28,796 nucleotides of DNA from Holophagaceae bacterium UBA692 (lineage in GTDB: Bacteria; Acidobacteriota; Holophagae; Holophagales; Holophagaceae): positions 1 to 28,796 of the forward strand of contig DBMS01000285.1 in the NCBI GenBank assembly GCA_002297665.1, in the 5' to 3' direction. Position numbers and translations under genes: made by a program. Below, piece after piece: positions 1 through 7,091 of this stretch; position 1 is the stretch's first letter; each line of letters starts with the position of its first letter. The notes below the pieces were generated by a model. The model saw only the letters and a program-made list of their open reading frames with translations, had not been told where the DNA came from and did not search any database.

Positions 1-245
1 GCGAAGTCCACGGCCGGTTCCGGCGGCGGCGGGGCCGCGGGGGCCGGCGCGGCCGGGGCGGCGATGGAGGGCGCTGCCTTGGGGCGCTTGCCCATGGCGC
101 TCAGGAAGACGGCGTCCTCCTCCTCCATGGGTTTGAATTCCGTCGGCTTGGGCTTGGGGGGCGGGGCCTTGGGGGGCGCCGGATCCTCCGCCAGGGATTT
201 CTTCAGCTTTTCGAGATCCTTCTTCCAGACCATGACCGACTCCAT
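1..245 (-). CDS. Smr/MutS-family-like protein, N-terminal part (partial)
   Basis: The gene reads leftward off the window edge, so only the first 81 residues are visible. The ATG at 245 has an AGGA ribosome site five bases upstream. The N-terminus is a short charged helix (MESVMVWKKDLEKLKKSLAE), then a Pro/Lys-rich linker, the segment EEEDAVFLSAMGKRP and an Ala/Pro-rich stretch. The 'FLSAM' segment after an acidic patch resembles the region before the Smr nuclease domain in small Smr proteins, but the Smr domain itself would lie outside the window. The Ala/Pro tail is low in complexity and could fit other proteins. The function is therefore a tentative family guess. The gene is divergent from the outer-membrane gene at 396. 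Confidence 0.5.
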   Translation of the reverse strand, partial: MESVMVWKKDLEKLKKSLAEDPAPPKAPPPKPKPTEFKPMEEEDAVFLSAMGKRPKAAPSIAAPAAPAPAAPPPPEPAVDF

Positions 246-395
246 TTTTCCTAGGTTAGCTCCCTCTGTCGCAGAGTTGCCACACCTGAAGCAAAATGCG
301 GCACGGATCCGGGGGCCTGCCGCCGTGTAACCTGAACGCTGGTGTGAAATTCAACCTGGCACGGAATTGGATGCTCTAAGCTCCCGGAGGCTCAC

Positions 396-1019
396 ATGAA
401 ACACTGGATCCTTGCAGCAGCGACCCTGGCCCTGGTCACGGGCGCCCCCCTCGCCGCCCAGGAACCCCATTTCGGGATCGGCCTGACCGTGGGCGTGCCC
501 ACCGGCGCCTTCAACAGCACCACCTATCCCTCGGGGGCCACGGAGTCCTACGAATCGGCCCTGGGCCTGCAGTTCACCGCCAGCTTCCCCGTGGACCGCT
601 CCCTGGCGTGGCGCCTGAACCTCTCCGGCCAGACCTTTTCCGGCCACGCCGACGACCCCGCCGTCCGCGACCGGCTCAACACGCAGGACGCCATGTTCAG
701 CATCGGCGGGGACGCTCAGATCTTCCTGGGCACCGGCAACGCCCAGCGGCACCTGGGGACCTACCTCATCGGCGGCCTCGCCCTGGACCTGGAGCGGTTC
801 ACCGCCAGCTACGACGATCCCAGCTTCTACCCGGACAGCACCATCAACAAGAGCCGCCTGGGCCTGAACGTGGGCATCGGGCACAGCGTCCGCTACGTGG
901 GCCGGTGGCGCTGGAACTTCGAGGCCACCTACCACAAGACGCTCACCTCCCACGACACCGGCGCGGGCGATCCTCCCGCGGCCGACTTCATCCGCCTGGG
1001 GGCGGGCGTCACCTTCTAG
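396..1019 (+). CDS. Outer-membrane beta-barrel protein (hypothetical)
   Basis: This 207-residue protein starts at an ATG preceded by GGAGG eight bases upstream. It opens with a clear signal peptide (MKHWILAAATLALVTGAPLAAQ) with probable cleavage after the AxA-like end. The remainder alternates short hydrophobic and polar stretches rich in Gly, Ser, Thr and aromatics, and ends in a strand finishing with Phe (LGAGVTF), the usual C-terminal signature for insertion into the outer membrane by the Bam complex. Its size would suit an eight-stranded barrel of the OmpA/OmpX-like or OMP_b-brl type. No enzyme motif is seen. It is convergent with the gene ending at 1029, leaving nine bases between stop codons. 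The family is confident only at the level of fold; ligand and role are unknown. Confidence 0.7.
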   Translation: MKHWILAAATLALVTGAPLAAQEPHFGIGLTVGVPTGAFNSTTYPSGATESYESALGLQFTASFPVDRSLAWRLNLSGQTFSGHADDPAVRDRLNTQDAMFSIGGDAQIFLGTGNAQRHLGTYLIGGLALDLERFTASYDDPSFYPDSTINKSRLGLNVGIGHSVRYVGRWRWNFEATYHKTLTSHDTGAGDPPAADFIRLGAGVTF

Positions 1020-1028
1020 CGGAAACCG

Positions 1029-1910
1029 CTACCCCCTGGCCCTGGCCTTGCGCTTCTTCCGGGGCGCGGCCTTGGCCTTGGGCTTGGGGGCAGGGGGGTC
1101 CTCGTCCTTGCCCAGGAGGCCGTTCAGCAGGCGCCTGCAGCCCGCGTTCTCGGGATCCAGCTGCAGGAGCCTGCGGGCGTAGGCCAGGCGCTCAGGCACC
1201 GGCTTGGCGTCGTCGCCCTTGACCTGCTCCAGCTTGTCGGCGACGTAGGCTTCGACGGAGCCCTTGCGCGCGACGTCCGCCTTCTCCTTGGCGAGGAAGC
1301 CCTGCCACTCGGCGAGGGAGGCGGCGTACACCTCCTGCTCCTTGCGCAGCTGCTCGGTGAGGGTATCGATCTCCCTGAGGGAGCGTTCGCTGGAGGCGAT
1401 GGCGTTGCGGTACTCGTCGAGCTGGGCGCGGATCTGCGTGCGGGTCTTGATCTGGTCGGAGGTGAGCCCGCCCAGGGTGTCCATGTCGGCCAGGCGCTGG
1501 TCGAGCTTGGCTGCCTCCGCGCGCCAGGTCTTGAGGTTCTCGTCGTGCTGGCGGCGGATGCGGCCGAAGGTCCCCTCCGCGGCCGCCACGTTGTCCGCGG
1601 CGGTGCGGGCGGCCTTCTGCAGGTGGGCCACGGCGTCCTCCCAGGCCCCTTCCAGGACGCAGGACCGGGCCGCCAGGCTCATGACGGCGACCATGGCGTG
1701 CATGGCGTTGTAGTCCGAGGGGTTCACGGCGGGGCCGTCCTGGGCGAGGACGGCTTCCGTGGCCTTGCGCACGGGGGCCGAAACCCCCTTGGCCAGGTTC
1801 TCCTCCCAGGCCGCGCGGTTGTCCTTGAACTTCTCCGGCAGGTTCTGGCCGAACAGCGGGAGGGACAGGGCCAGCAGGGAGGGGAGGAGAGCCTGGGCCT
1901 TCGCCATCAC
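1029..1910 (-). CDS. Secreted coiled-coil protein, hypothetical
   Basis: The protein has 293 residues from the GTG at 1910, or 292 from the adjacent ATG at 1907; AAGG seven bases before the ATG favours the latter. A signal peptide (AKAQALLPSLLALSLPLFGQ) is followed by an alpha-helical body. Roughly residues 100-215 are rich in Glu, Lys, Arg, Gln and Ala with heptad character, suggesting a periplasmic coiled coil. The C-terminal tail is very basic (Lys/Arg/Ala/Pro). The region 'EGAWEDAVAHLQKA' resembles a TPR-like helix and matches the neighbour's 'AGEWEKTLDYLLKA'. The start overlaps the stop of the upstream gene, so the two are probably translationally coupled. I recognise no named family. 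Confidence 0.6.
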   Translation of the reverse strand: MMAKAQALLPSLLALSLPLFGQNLPEKFKDNRAAWEENLAKGVSAPVRKATEAVLAQDGPAVNPSDYNAMHAMVAVMSLAARSCVLEGAWEDAVAHLQKAARTAADNVAAAEGTFGRIRRQHDENLKTWRAEAAKLDQRLADMDTLGGLTSDQIKTRTQIRAQLDEYRNAIASSERSLREIDTLTEQLRKEQEVYAASLAEWQGFLAKEKADVARKGSVEAYVADKLEQVKGDDAKPVPERLAYARRLLQLDPENAGCRRLLNGLLGKDEDPPAPKPKAKAAPRKKRKARARG

Positions 1911-3001
1911 TTGGCCTTCTTGCCCTTGGCGGCGGCCTTCTTCTCGGTGGGGAGGGGATCCTGGTCCGCGCGGACGCGGTCGATGATCCCGTTGACCTTG
2001 CTCTCGGTGGCCGTGCCCATGACGTTGTGGCGCAGGCGGAAGAGGAAGTTCAGCTTGTCCTGCTTGGTGGCCCGGGACTCGTAGTTGGCCTTGGTCTTCA
2101 TGACGTTCTCGAAGTAGGTCATGCGCTTCTCGTCGTACTTGGGACCGCTGGTCTCCTTGACGACCTTGCCCTTGACCTTGACCTCGGCGACGCCCTTGGC
2201 GATCTCCTCGGACTCGTCCTTGAGGCTCTTCTGGAAGGACTCGATCTTGGGCGCGCAGGCGTCATACTCGGCCTTGGTGGCGTCGATGCTCTCCTGGATG
2301 GCCTTGATGGCCTTGGGGCCGTTGGCGATGTTGGCCTGCCACTGCTTGTAGGCGGCGAGGTCCTGCTGGTCCTGGGGCGTGAGGGCCTTGGCCTCCAGTT
2401 CCTGGAAGCGGGGGAGGTTGGCCTTGAGGTACTTGGCGGCCTCGTTCTTCTCGGCGGGAGTCTTGGGATTGTTGTAGATCTTGTCCTTGGCCAGGAAGGT
2501 CTGGTACTCGGCCTCCTCGGCGGCGTTCCGGCCGGGCTTGGCGTTGATGGCGGCGATGCGGGCGGCGCCGTCGGCCACGCCCTTCTGGGCCTGCTCGATG
2601 GCCTGGGTCCAGTTGGTCTGCAGGGGGGTCAGGGCCTCCTTGGTGCTTTCATAGTTGACCTTGGCGCAGGCCTGGGCCTTGAGGAGGTAGTCCAGGGTCT
2701 TCTCCCACTCGCCCGCCATGGCCGCGGCCTTGACGTTCAGGAGGTAGAGGCGGGTCAGGCCGCTGAAGGAAAGGGAGGCCTGCATGGCCGCGCCCGGATT
2801 GCTCTTGTCGAAGGCGGGCAGGGTCTCGGGCAGGAGGGCTTCGGCCTTCTGCATGGCCTCGACGGGATGGAAGTCCTTGAGGAGCTCCTCCACGGCCGGG
2901 GTCTGGGCCTTCAGGACGGCGGAGTAGTCGACGTTGGCGGGCGCCTGCGCCACGAGGGCGGCGGGGACCATGGCAAGGGTCATGAACGGGTGGATTCGCA
3001 T
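1907..3001 (-). CDS. Secreted coiled-coil/TPR-like protein, hypothetical
   Basis: The preferred start is the ATG at 3001, with GGAG five bases upstream; a longer reading would begin at a TTG at 3016 and would spoil the signal peptide. From 3001 the protein has 364 residues: a signal peptide (MRIHPFMTLAMVPAALVAQA) and a long, mostly helical body rich in Lys, Glu, Ala and Gln, with coiled-coil-like stretches around residues 220-300 and a Lys/Ala-rich tail. 'AGEWEKTLDYLLKAQAC' resembles a TPR helix pair and aligns with the downstream gene product, so the two look like diverged paralogues. It is the first gene of a two-gene operon. No catalytic motif or known family is evident; a periplasmic structural or scaffolding role is only a guess. 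Confidence 0.6.
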   Translation of the reverse strand: MRIHPFMTLAMVPAALVAQAPANVDYSAVLKAQTPAVEELLKDFHPVEAMQKAEALLPETLPAFDKSNPGAAMQASLSFSGLTRLYLLNVKAAAMAGEWEKTLDYLLKAQACAKVNYESTKEALTPLQTNWTQAIEQAQKGVADGAARIAAINAKPGRNAAEEAEYQTFLAKDKIYNNPKTPAEKNEAAKYLKANLPRFQELEAKALTPQDQQDLAAYKQWQANIANGPKAIKAIQESIDATKAEYDACAPKIESFQKSLKDESEEIAKGVAEVKVKGKVVKETSGPKYDEKRMTYFENVMKTKANYESRATKQDKLNFLFRLRHNVMGTATESKVNGIIDRVRADQDPLPTEKKAAAKGKKAK

Positions 3002-3025
3002 GCGGGCTCCAATCAAGGGAAGGAA

Positions 3026-3535
3026 TCAGGGTACCCGATTTGCGGGGTCCGCATCGACCTTGAGGTTTTCCCATGAAACGTCAATAGAAGCCGTGAGCCG
3101 CCGCTTGGGCCTGAGCAGGCCCGACCGGATGTCCCCCGCCAGCGGCAGGGCGAAGAACCGCGGGGGGCCGGAGGGGGGCACGACCCTCAGCATCACCAGG
3201 TCCCAGGTGCCCCGGGGCAGGTAGTCCTGGATCCACCTCCGCCTTGCGATGGGGACGCGCATCAGGGGCACCGCGGCCGCGCCGGACCCGGGAAGGGCCA
3301 CGTCGGCGAAGGCGCCCTGGCCGGACCAGGCCGCCCCCGGCCACCGCTTCAGGGGACCGGCCCACACCTGCAGCCGCGACCCCCCGGGCGCGCCCATGAT
3401 GGTCGGCAGCACCTGCAGGGAGGCCAGCTCGGTGCGCGCCGGCGTTTCCCACAGCACCAGGGCCCCGGCGCTCAGGAGGAGCAGGGCCGACCAGAGGGCA
3501 TAGTACCAGCGGCGGCGGTGGTGGATGGGGTCCAT
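3026..3535 (-). CDS. Membrane-anchored hypothetical protein
   Basis: The ATG at 3535 lies two bases after the stop of the upstream gene and has AAGGA just before it inside that gene, so translation is probably coupled. The reading frame stays open to 4033, but that extension overlaps the upstream gene and is rejected. The 169-residue product begins with a short basic stretch (MDPIHHRRR) and one hydrophobic helix at about residues 10-29 (LWSALLLLSAGALVLWE). A mostly extracytoplasmic domain of about 140 residues follows, containing 'LPRGTWDLVMLRVVPPSG' and ending 'WENLKVDADPANRVP'. The topology is consistent with a single-pass inner-membrane protein with a periplasmic domain. I recognise no family. 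It is the last gene of the pyrF operon. Confidence 0.55.
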   Translation of the reverse strand: MDPIHHRRRWYYALWSALLLLSAGALVLWETPARTELASLQVLPTIMGAPGGSRLQVWAGPLKRWPGAAWSGQGAFADVALPGSGAAAVPLMRVPIARRRWIQDYLPRGTWDLVMLRVVPPSGPPRFFALPLAGDIRSGLLRPKRRLTASIDVSWENLKVDADPANRVP

Positions 3536-3537
3536 TC

Positions 3538-4098
3538 CTAGTCCTTGAACGTGAGGTTGGGGCTCTTTTCCAGGATCACCAGCACCAGGCGCTCCAGTTC
3601 GTCGACCATGAGCAGCTTCAGGGTGGTGCGGGCGCTGGCCTGGGCCAGGTCCGAAGGGGGCTCCAGGGGCGGCAGGCCCCCCTTCAGGAGGAAGAAGATC
3701 CGCCCCTTCTCCATGCGGGCGACGTACTTCCAGGGCAGGTGCCCGGCGCCCAGGCGGCGTGCCAGCTGGCGCGGAAGCCCCTGGTGCTCCACCGTGACCC
3801 CCATCTCGTCCACGAGCACATGGGTGCCTTCGATGAGCACGAGGCCCAGGGTGGAAAAGAGCAGCAGGAGCCCTCCCAGGAGGCACAGCAGCACCGAGAC
3901 CGCCAGCACCAGCCAGATGCGCGCGGTGGGTTCGCCCAGGGCCAGGGCCTGGTGGAGGATGGTGGTCAGCCCCTGCACGGCGTCCACCAGCATATTCATG
4001 GCCCGCAGTCCCACGAGCCAGCTCCCCGCGCAAAGGAGCACCGCCAGGGCGCGCTGGGCCACGCTGGGGCGGAAGACCAGGGGGGAGGTCGTCGACAT
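3538..4098 (-). CDS. Two-helix membrane protein with PH-like cytoplasmic domain (hypothetical)
   Basis: This 186-residue protein starts one base after the pyrF stop codon. Two strongly hydrophobic segments are visible: about residues 14-32 (RALAVLLCAGSWLVGLRAM) and 61-88 (IWLVLAVSVLLCLLGGL and on). The remaining part of about 100 residues has alternating strands such as 'THVLVDEMGVTVEHQG', 'LPWKYVARMEKGRIFFLL' and a final helix 'DELERLVLVILEKSPN'. That arrangement is like bacterial PH-like (YdbT/DUF304-type) membrane proteins, but the match is by general pattern only. It probably acts at the inner membrane. The tight spacing with pyrF and the gene at 3535 indicates a shared transcript, although no functional link with pyrimidine synthesis is apparent. 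Confidence 0.6.
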   Translation of the reverse strand: MSTTSPLVFRPSVAQRALAVLLCAGSWLVGLRAMNMLVDAVQGLTTILHQALALGEPTARIWLVLAVSVLLCLLGGLLLLFSTLGLVLIEGTHVLVDEMGVTVEHQGLPRQLARRLGAGHLPWKYVARMEKGRIFFLLKGGLPPLEPPSDLAQASARTTLKLLMVDELERLVLVILEKSPNLTFKD

Positions 4099-4099
4099 G

Positions 4100-4819
4100 C
4101 TAGGCGCCGGCCATTTCCAGGAGGATGGCCTGGGCCGCCGCGGCGGGGTCCGGGGCCTGGGTGATGGGCCGGCCCACCACCAGCCACGTGGCGCCCGCCC
4201 GAAGGGCCTGGGCGGGCGTGACGACCCGGGCCTGGTCCTGGGTGGCGACTCCGCCGGGGCGGATGCCCGGGGTCAGGCGGTGGAAATCCCCGCCGCAGGC
4301 GTCGCGCACCTGGGCGGCCTCCTGGGCCGAGCACACCACGCCGTCGCAGCCGCATTCCTTGGCCAGGCGGGCCAGGTGCAGGGCCAGGTCCCCGGGTTCG
4401 GCGGTGGAGCCCAGGCGGGCCAGGGCTTCGCGGTCCAGGCTGGTGAGCACGGTGACGCCCAGCAGCCGGGTTCTGCCGCCCCGCTGGCGGTGGGCCTTCA
4501 CGGCCTGGGCCGCCGCCTCGACCATGGCCGGGCCGCCCTGGGTGTGGATGGTCACCAGGGAGGGGTCCATGGGAAGCAGGGCCTCCATGGCCCGGTGGAC
4601 GGTGTTGGGGATGTCGTGGAGCTTCAGGTCCAGGAACACCGGGGCGGCCTTCTGGACCTCCCGCACGAAGGCCGGTCCTTCGGCGCAGAACAGTTCGAGC
4701 CCCACCTTGAACATGCCGGCCCTGCCCGAAAGGGTCCGGGCCAGGGCCAGCGCCTCGGCGCCCGTGGGAACGTCCAGGGCCACGACGAGCCGGTCGATGA
4801 TGGATTGGGCCACGGTCAT
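4100..4819 (-). CDS. pyrF: Orotidine 5'-phosphate decarboxylase
   Basis: PyrF catalyses the last step of de novo UMP synthesis, decarboxylating orotidine 5'-phosphate to UMP in the cytoplasm. The 239-residue length is normal for the family. Visible signature elements are the first beta strand with 'VVALDVPTG' (Asp16), Lys38 in 'FKVGLELF', and the catalytic DxKxxD array in 'FLDLKLHDIPNTV' (Asp64, Lys66, Asp69). Near the C-terminus are 'LTPGIRPGG' and 'WLVVGRPITQAPDP', which bind the phosphate in this TIM barrel. The start has a GGTGAG-like ribosome site a few bases upstream. Two membrane-protein genes follow with almost no spacing. Identification is secure. Confidence 0.97.
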   Translation of the reverse strand: MTVAQSIIDRLVVALDVPTGAEALALARTLSGRAGMFKVGLELFCAEGPAFVREVQKAAPVFLDLKLHDIPNTVHRAMEALLPMDPSLVTIHTQGGPAMVEAAAQAVKAHRQRGGRTRLLGVTVLTSLDREALARLGSTAEPGDLALHLARLAKECGCDGVVCSAQEAAQVRDACGGDFHRLTPGIRPGGVATQDQARVVTPAQALRAGATWLVVGRPITQAPDPAAAAQAILLEMAGA

Positions 4820-4867
4820 GCGCTCACCCCCGCTTGGAGCATTCTGTCAGATCCCGGGCCGCGCGCA

Positions 4868-6814
4868 TCAACCGATCCCGGCCCCCTGCAGCAGCCCGGT
4901 GAGGGCGCCCACCACCATCTGGGCCCAGTAGTGGAAGCCCCGGCGCAGGGGTCTGGAGGAATAGCTGGCGTGGAGCCGGTCCTTGAGCATGGGGTAGTTG
5001 CCGTCGGGATCCAGCACCGCGGCGGTGACCGGGCTTTCGAACTCGAAGGTCGTCCAGCGGTCCTGCCCGTCCCAGGTCAGGCGCCTTTCGGACCGGTCCT
5101 CCAGCCTCACCCAGAGGGTGACGGGGACGCGGATCCCGCCCCGGCGCTCCAGGGTGATCACGCCGCGCCTGCCGGGCGCCGCGGGCTGGGGCGCCGCGAA
5201 GACGGCGCCCTTGGGGGAATCCATCCAGCCGCCCTCCATGACCTCGCGCACCTCCACCTTGGCGATGGCCATGTCCAGCACCTCGGTGCCGTCCACCCAG
5301 TCCCGCCAGAAGGCGGACAGGTCCCGCCCCGTGACGCGCTCGGCCACGCGCCGGAAATCCCGGCCGGTGGGGTGGCGGAAGGCGAACTCCCGCGCGTAGG
5401 TCTGCATCACCTGCTCCATCTGGGGCCGCCCGACCATGGCCTCGAGCTGGGCCAGCGCCAGGGCGGGCTTGGCGTAGGCCGCCACCGCGTAGGACAGGAA
5501 GCTGCGGGCCTGGAAGCTGGGGCGGGAGATCGGGTCGGTGGAAGGATCCAGCCAGTATTCGATGTTCTCCAGGGCGTCGGTGCCCACCTGGAACCGGCGG
5601 CCGCCGAGGATGCTCTGGTAGGCGCGTTCCATGGCCCGCTGGGTGAACCAGGTGGTGAGCCCCTCGTCGAGCCAGGCCTCCTCCACCTCGTTCGAGGCCA
5701 CCATGCCGTAGAACCACTGGTGGCCGATCTCGTGGACGGTGGTCATCTCCGGGTCGAGCCGGAACCCGATGGGATCGAAGCGCCTGGAGGAGGCCGTCAC
5801 CAGGGTGGGATACTCCATGCCGTTGACGCCCCGGGCCTCGGCCGGCACGTCCACGACCGTCAGCACGGGGTAGGGGTAGGGGAAGAACCACTCCGCGCCG
5901 TGGCGCAGGGCGACCCGCGCGGCGAACATCTGGCGCTCGAGGTTGGTCTTGTTCTCGGGCTGGTAGTAGCAGAACACCTGGACGCCCCGGTACTCGAAGC
6001 TCTTGAAGCTCCAACTGCGCGCGGGCATGACCGCCCAGGCGAAGTCGTGCACGTCCTCCGCGTGGAGCTTCCAGATGACGTTGAGCTTTCGCTTGGGGTC
6101 GGGGGTGACGTCGTCCTGGGTGCGGAAGTTCGTCTGGGCGCCCACGTGCGCCAGCAGCAGCGCGTTGGGAAGGGACAGCTCCACGTCGTAGGTGCCGAAG
6201 TCCGCGAAGAACTCCGTGCGCGCGTGATAGGCCGCGCAGGTCCACCGGTCCCCCTGATAGACGCCCGCCTTGGGGAACCACTGGGCCCCCATGAGGAAGT
6301 TCCCCGACCCGTCGCCGCTCCATCCCGTGCGCGCCAGCGCCTTGGGGAACCGGCTCTCCCAGGCGATCTCCAGGCGGACCGTCTCTCCCGGCGCCACGGA
6401 CCGCCCCAGGCGCACCCAGTACACCGTCTCGTCCTCCCCGAAGTGCCCGTCCAGGCTCCGCCCGTCCAGCGTCACCGACAGGAGCCGGCAATAGCCGTAG
6501 CTCCGCGGATCGCGCGCGTCGAACCCCCGGAACTCCGGATCCCCCTGCGCCTCCTTGGCCAGGATCGACTGCGGCCCCTTGAAGGCGTTGAGATACAGGT
6601 GCAGCGGAAGCTCCGCCGTGGGCGCCGTGCCGGTGTTGCGCCAGGACAGCGTCTCCCGCCCCTCCAGCCTCTTCCCCGGCCAATCCAGCGCCGCCTCGAT
6701 GCGGTAATTGGCGATCCTGGGCGACTTGGGTTTGTCGAACCAGTGCCCCGGATCGAAAGCCCCCAGGCTCCAGCACCCCAAAGCCAATAACGCCAATTTC
6801 ACCAGTCGCCGCAT
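4868..6814 (-). CDS. Secreted M1-family zinc metallopeptidase
   Basis: The 648-residue protein starts at an ATG with GAGGGA five bases upstream and has a signal peptide (MRRLVKLALLALGCWSLGAF). Zinc-binding and catalytic residues of gluzincins are present: HEIGH at residues 361-365 and the third ligand Glu384 in 'EAWLDEGLTTW', which gives HExxH-x18-E. Upstream is 'GVNGMEYPTLV', the substrate-anchoring counterpart of the GxMEN loop, in the GMEYP form found in many bacterial M1-like proteins. An N-terminal beta-rich domain occupies roughly residues 30-240. A short hydrophobic tail (MVVGALTGLLQGAG) ends the protein. It probably trims peptides in the periplasm. It stands alone between pyrF and the divergent tRNA gene. 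Confidence 0.92.
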   Translation of the reverse strand: MRRLVKLALLALGCWSLGAFDPGHWFDKPKSPRIANYRIEAALDWPGKRLEGRETLSWRNTGTAPTAELPLHLYLNAFKGPQSILAKEAQGDPEFRGFDARDPRSYGYCRLLSVTLDGRSLDGHFGEDETVYWVRLGRSVAPGETVRLEIAWESRFPKALARTGWSGDGSGNFLMGAQWFPKAGVYQGDRWTCAAYHARTEFFADFGTYDVELSLPNALLLAHVGAQTNFRTQDDVTPDPKRKLNVIWKLHAEDVHDFAWAVMPARSWSFKSFEYRGVQVFCYYQPENKTNLERQMFAARVALRHGAEWFFPYPYPVLTVVDVPAEARGVNGMEYPTLVTASSRRFDPIGFRLDPEMTTVHEIGHQWFYGMVASNEVEEAWLDEGLTTWFTQRAMERAYQSILGGRRFQVGTDALENIEYWLDPSTDPISRPSFQARSFLSYAVAAYAKPALALAQLEAMVGRPQMEQVMQTYAREFAFRHPTGRDFRRVAERVTGRDLSAFWRDWVDGTEVLDMAIAKVEVREVMEGGWMDSPKGAVFAAPQPAAPGRRGVITLERRGGIRVPVTLWVRLEDRSERRLTWDGQDRWTTFEFESPVTAAVLDPDGNYPMLKDRLHASYSSRPLRRGFHYWAQMVVGALTGLLQGAGIG

Positions 6815-6855
6815 GTGTTCCCTCGGATCGGCCTTGAGATTAGCGCAATCCGCCT

Positions 6856-6884
6856 TTGCAAAGGCACCCCACCGGTGATAGGAT
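6856..6884 (+). promoter_or_regulatory. Probable sigma70 promoter of the initiator tRNA
   Basis: TTGCAA at 6856-6861 and TAGGAT at 6879-6884 are separated by exactly 17 bases. The -10 box ends 11 bases before the mature 5' end of the tRNA. This is a good match to a housekeeping promoter in position and spacing; function is inferred. Confidence 0.6.
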
Positions 6885-6895
6885 TACTTTTCCGG

Positions 6896-6972
<77 letters not shown>

Positions 6973-6974
6973 AT

Positions 6975-7004
6975 CGAAGGGCTTGGCATTTGCCAAGCCC
7001 TTCG
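6975..7004 (+). terminator. Hairpin terminator after the initiator tRNA
   Basis: CGAAGGGCTTGGCA at 6975-6988 is exactly complementary in reverse to 6991-7004, giving a stem of 13 bp with a four-base loop. The T tract after it is weak (GGCTTTCC). It begins three bases after the tRNA 3' end. Because the stem is symmetrical, it could also stop transcription coming leftward from the lanthipeptide operon. Confidence 0.75.
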
Positions 7005-7029
7005 GCTTTCCAGAGCGATCATCGGAGCC

Positions 7030-7044
7030 GGCAGGATTTGGACC
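7030..7044 (-). other. Inverted tRNA-like 3' fragment (possible integration scar)
   Basis: Read on the minus strand this segment is GGTCCAAATCCTGCC, identical in 14 of 15 bases to the T arm of the initiator tRNA (6948-6962) but in opposite orientation. It continues with CGGCTCCGA, resembling another tRNA's 3' acceptor end. No full cloverleaf can be built on the minus strand. It lies between the tRNA terminator and the end of the lanthipeptide operon. Confidence 0.35.
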
Positions 7045-7091
7045 CCCGATCGGCAATGCCGGGCGACACTCCAAGCATTGCCCTGCGCAAA

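Noticed and set aside
2027..3076. Plus-strand open frame of 349 residues rich in Gly and Leu
   Set aside because: Antisense of the secreted coiled-coil gene; the repetitive Gly/Leu/Val composition mirrors Lys/Glu/Ala codons on the other strand.
3545..6790. Very long plus-strand open frame of 1081 residues
   Set aside because: It is antisense to the 3538 gene, pyrF and the M1 peptidase, which have clear motifs, and its translation is low in complexity (Gly, Arg, Pro, His); an effect of high GC.
7052..7082. Eight-base inverted repeat GGCAATGC/GCATTGCC as a terminator for the lanthipeptide operon
   Set aside because: Stem is short with a 15-base loop and no T tract; the hairpin at 6975-7004 is a better stop.
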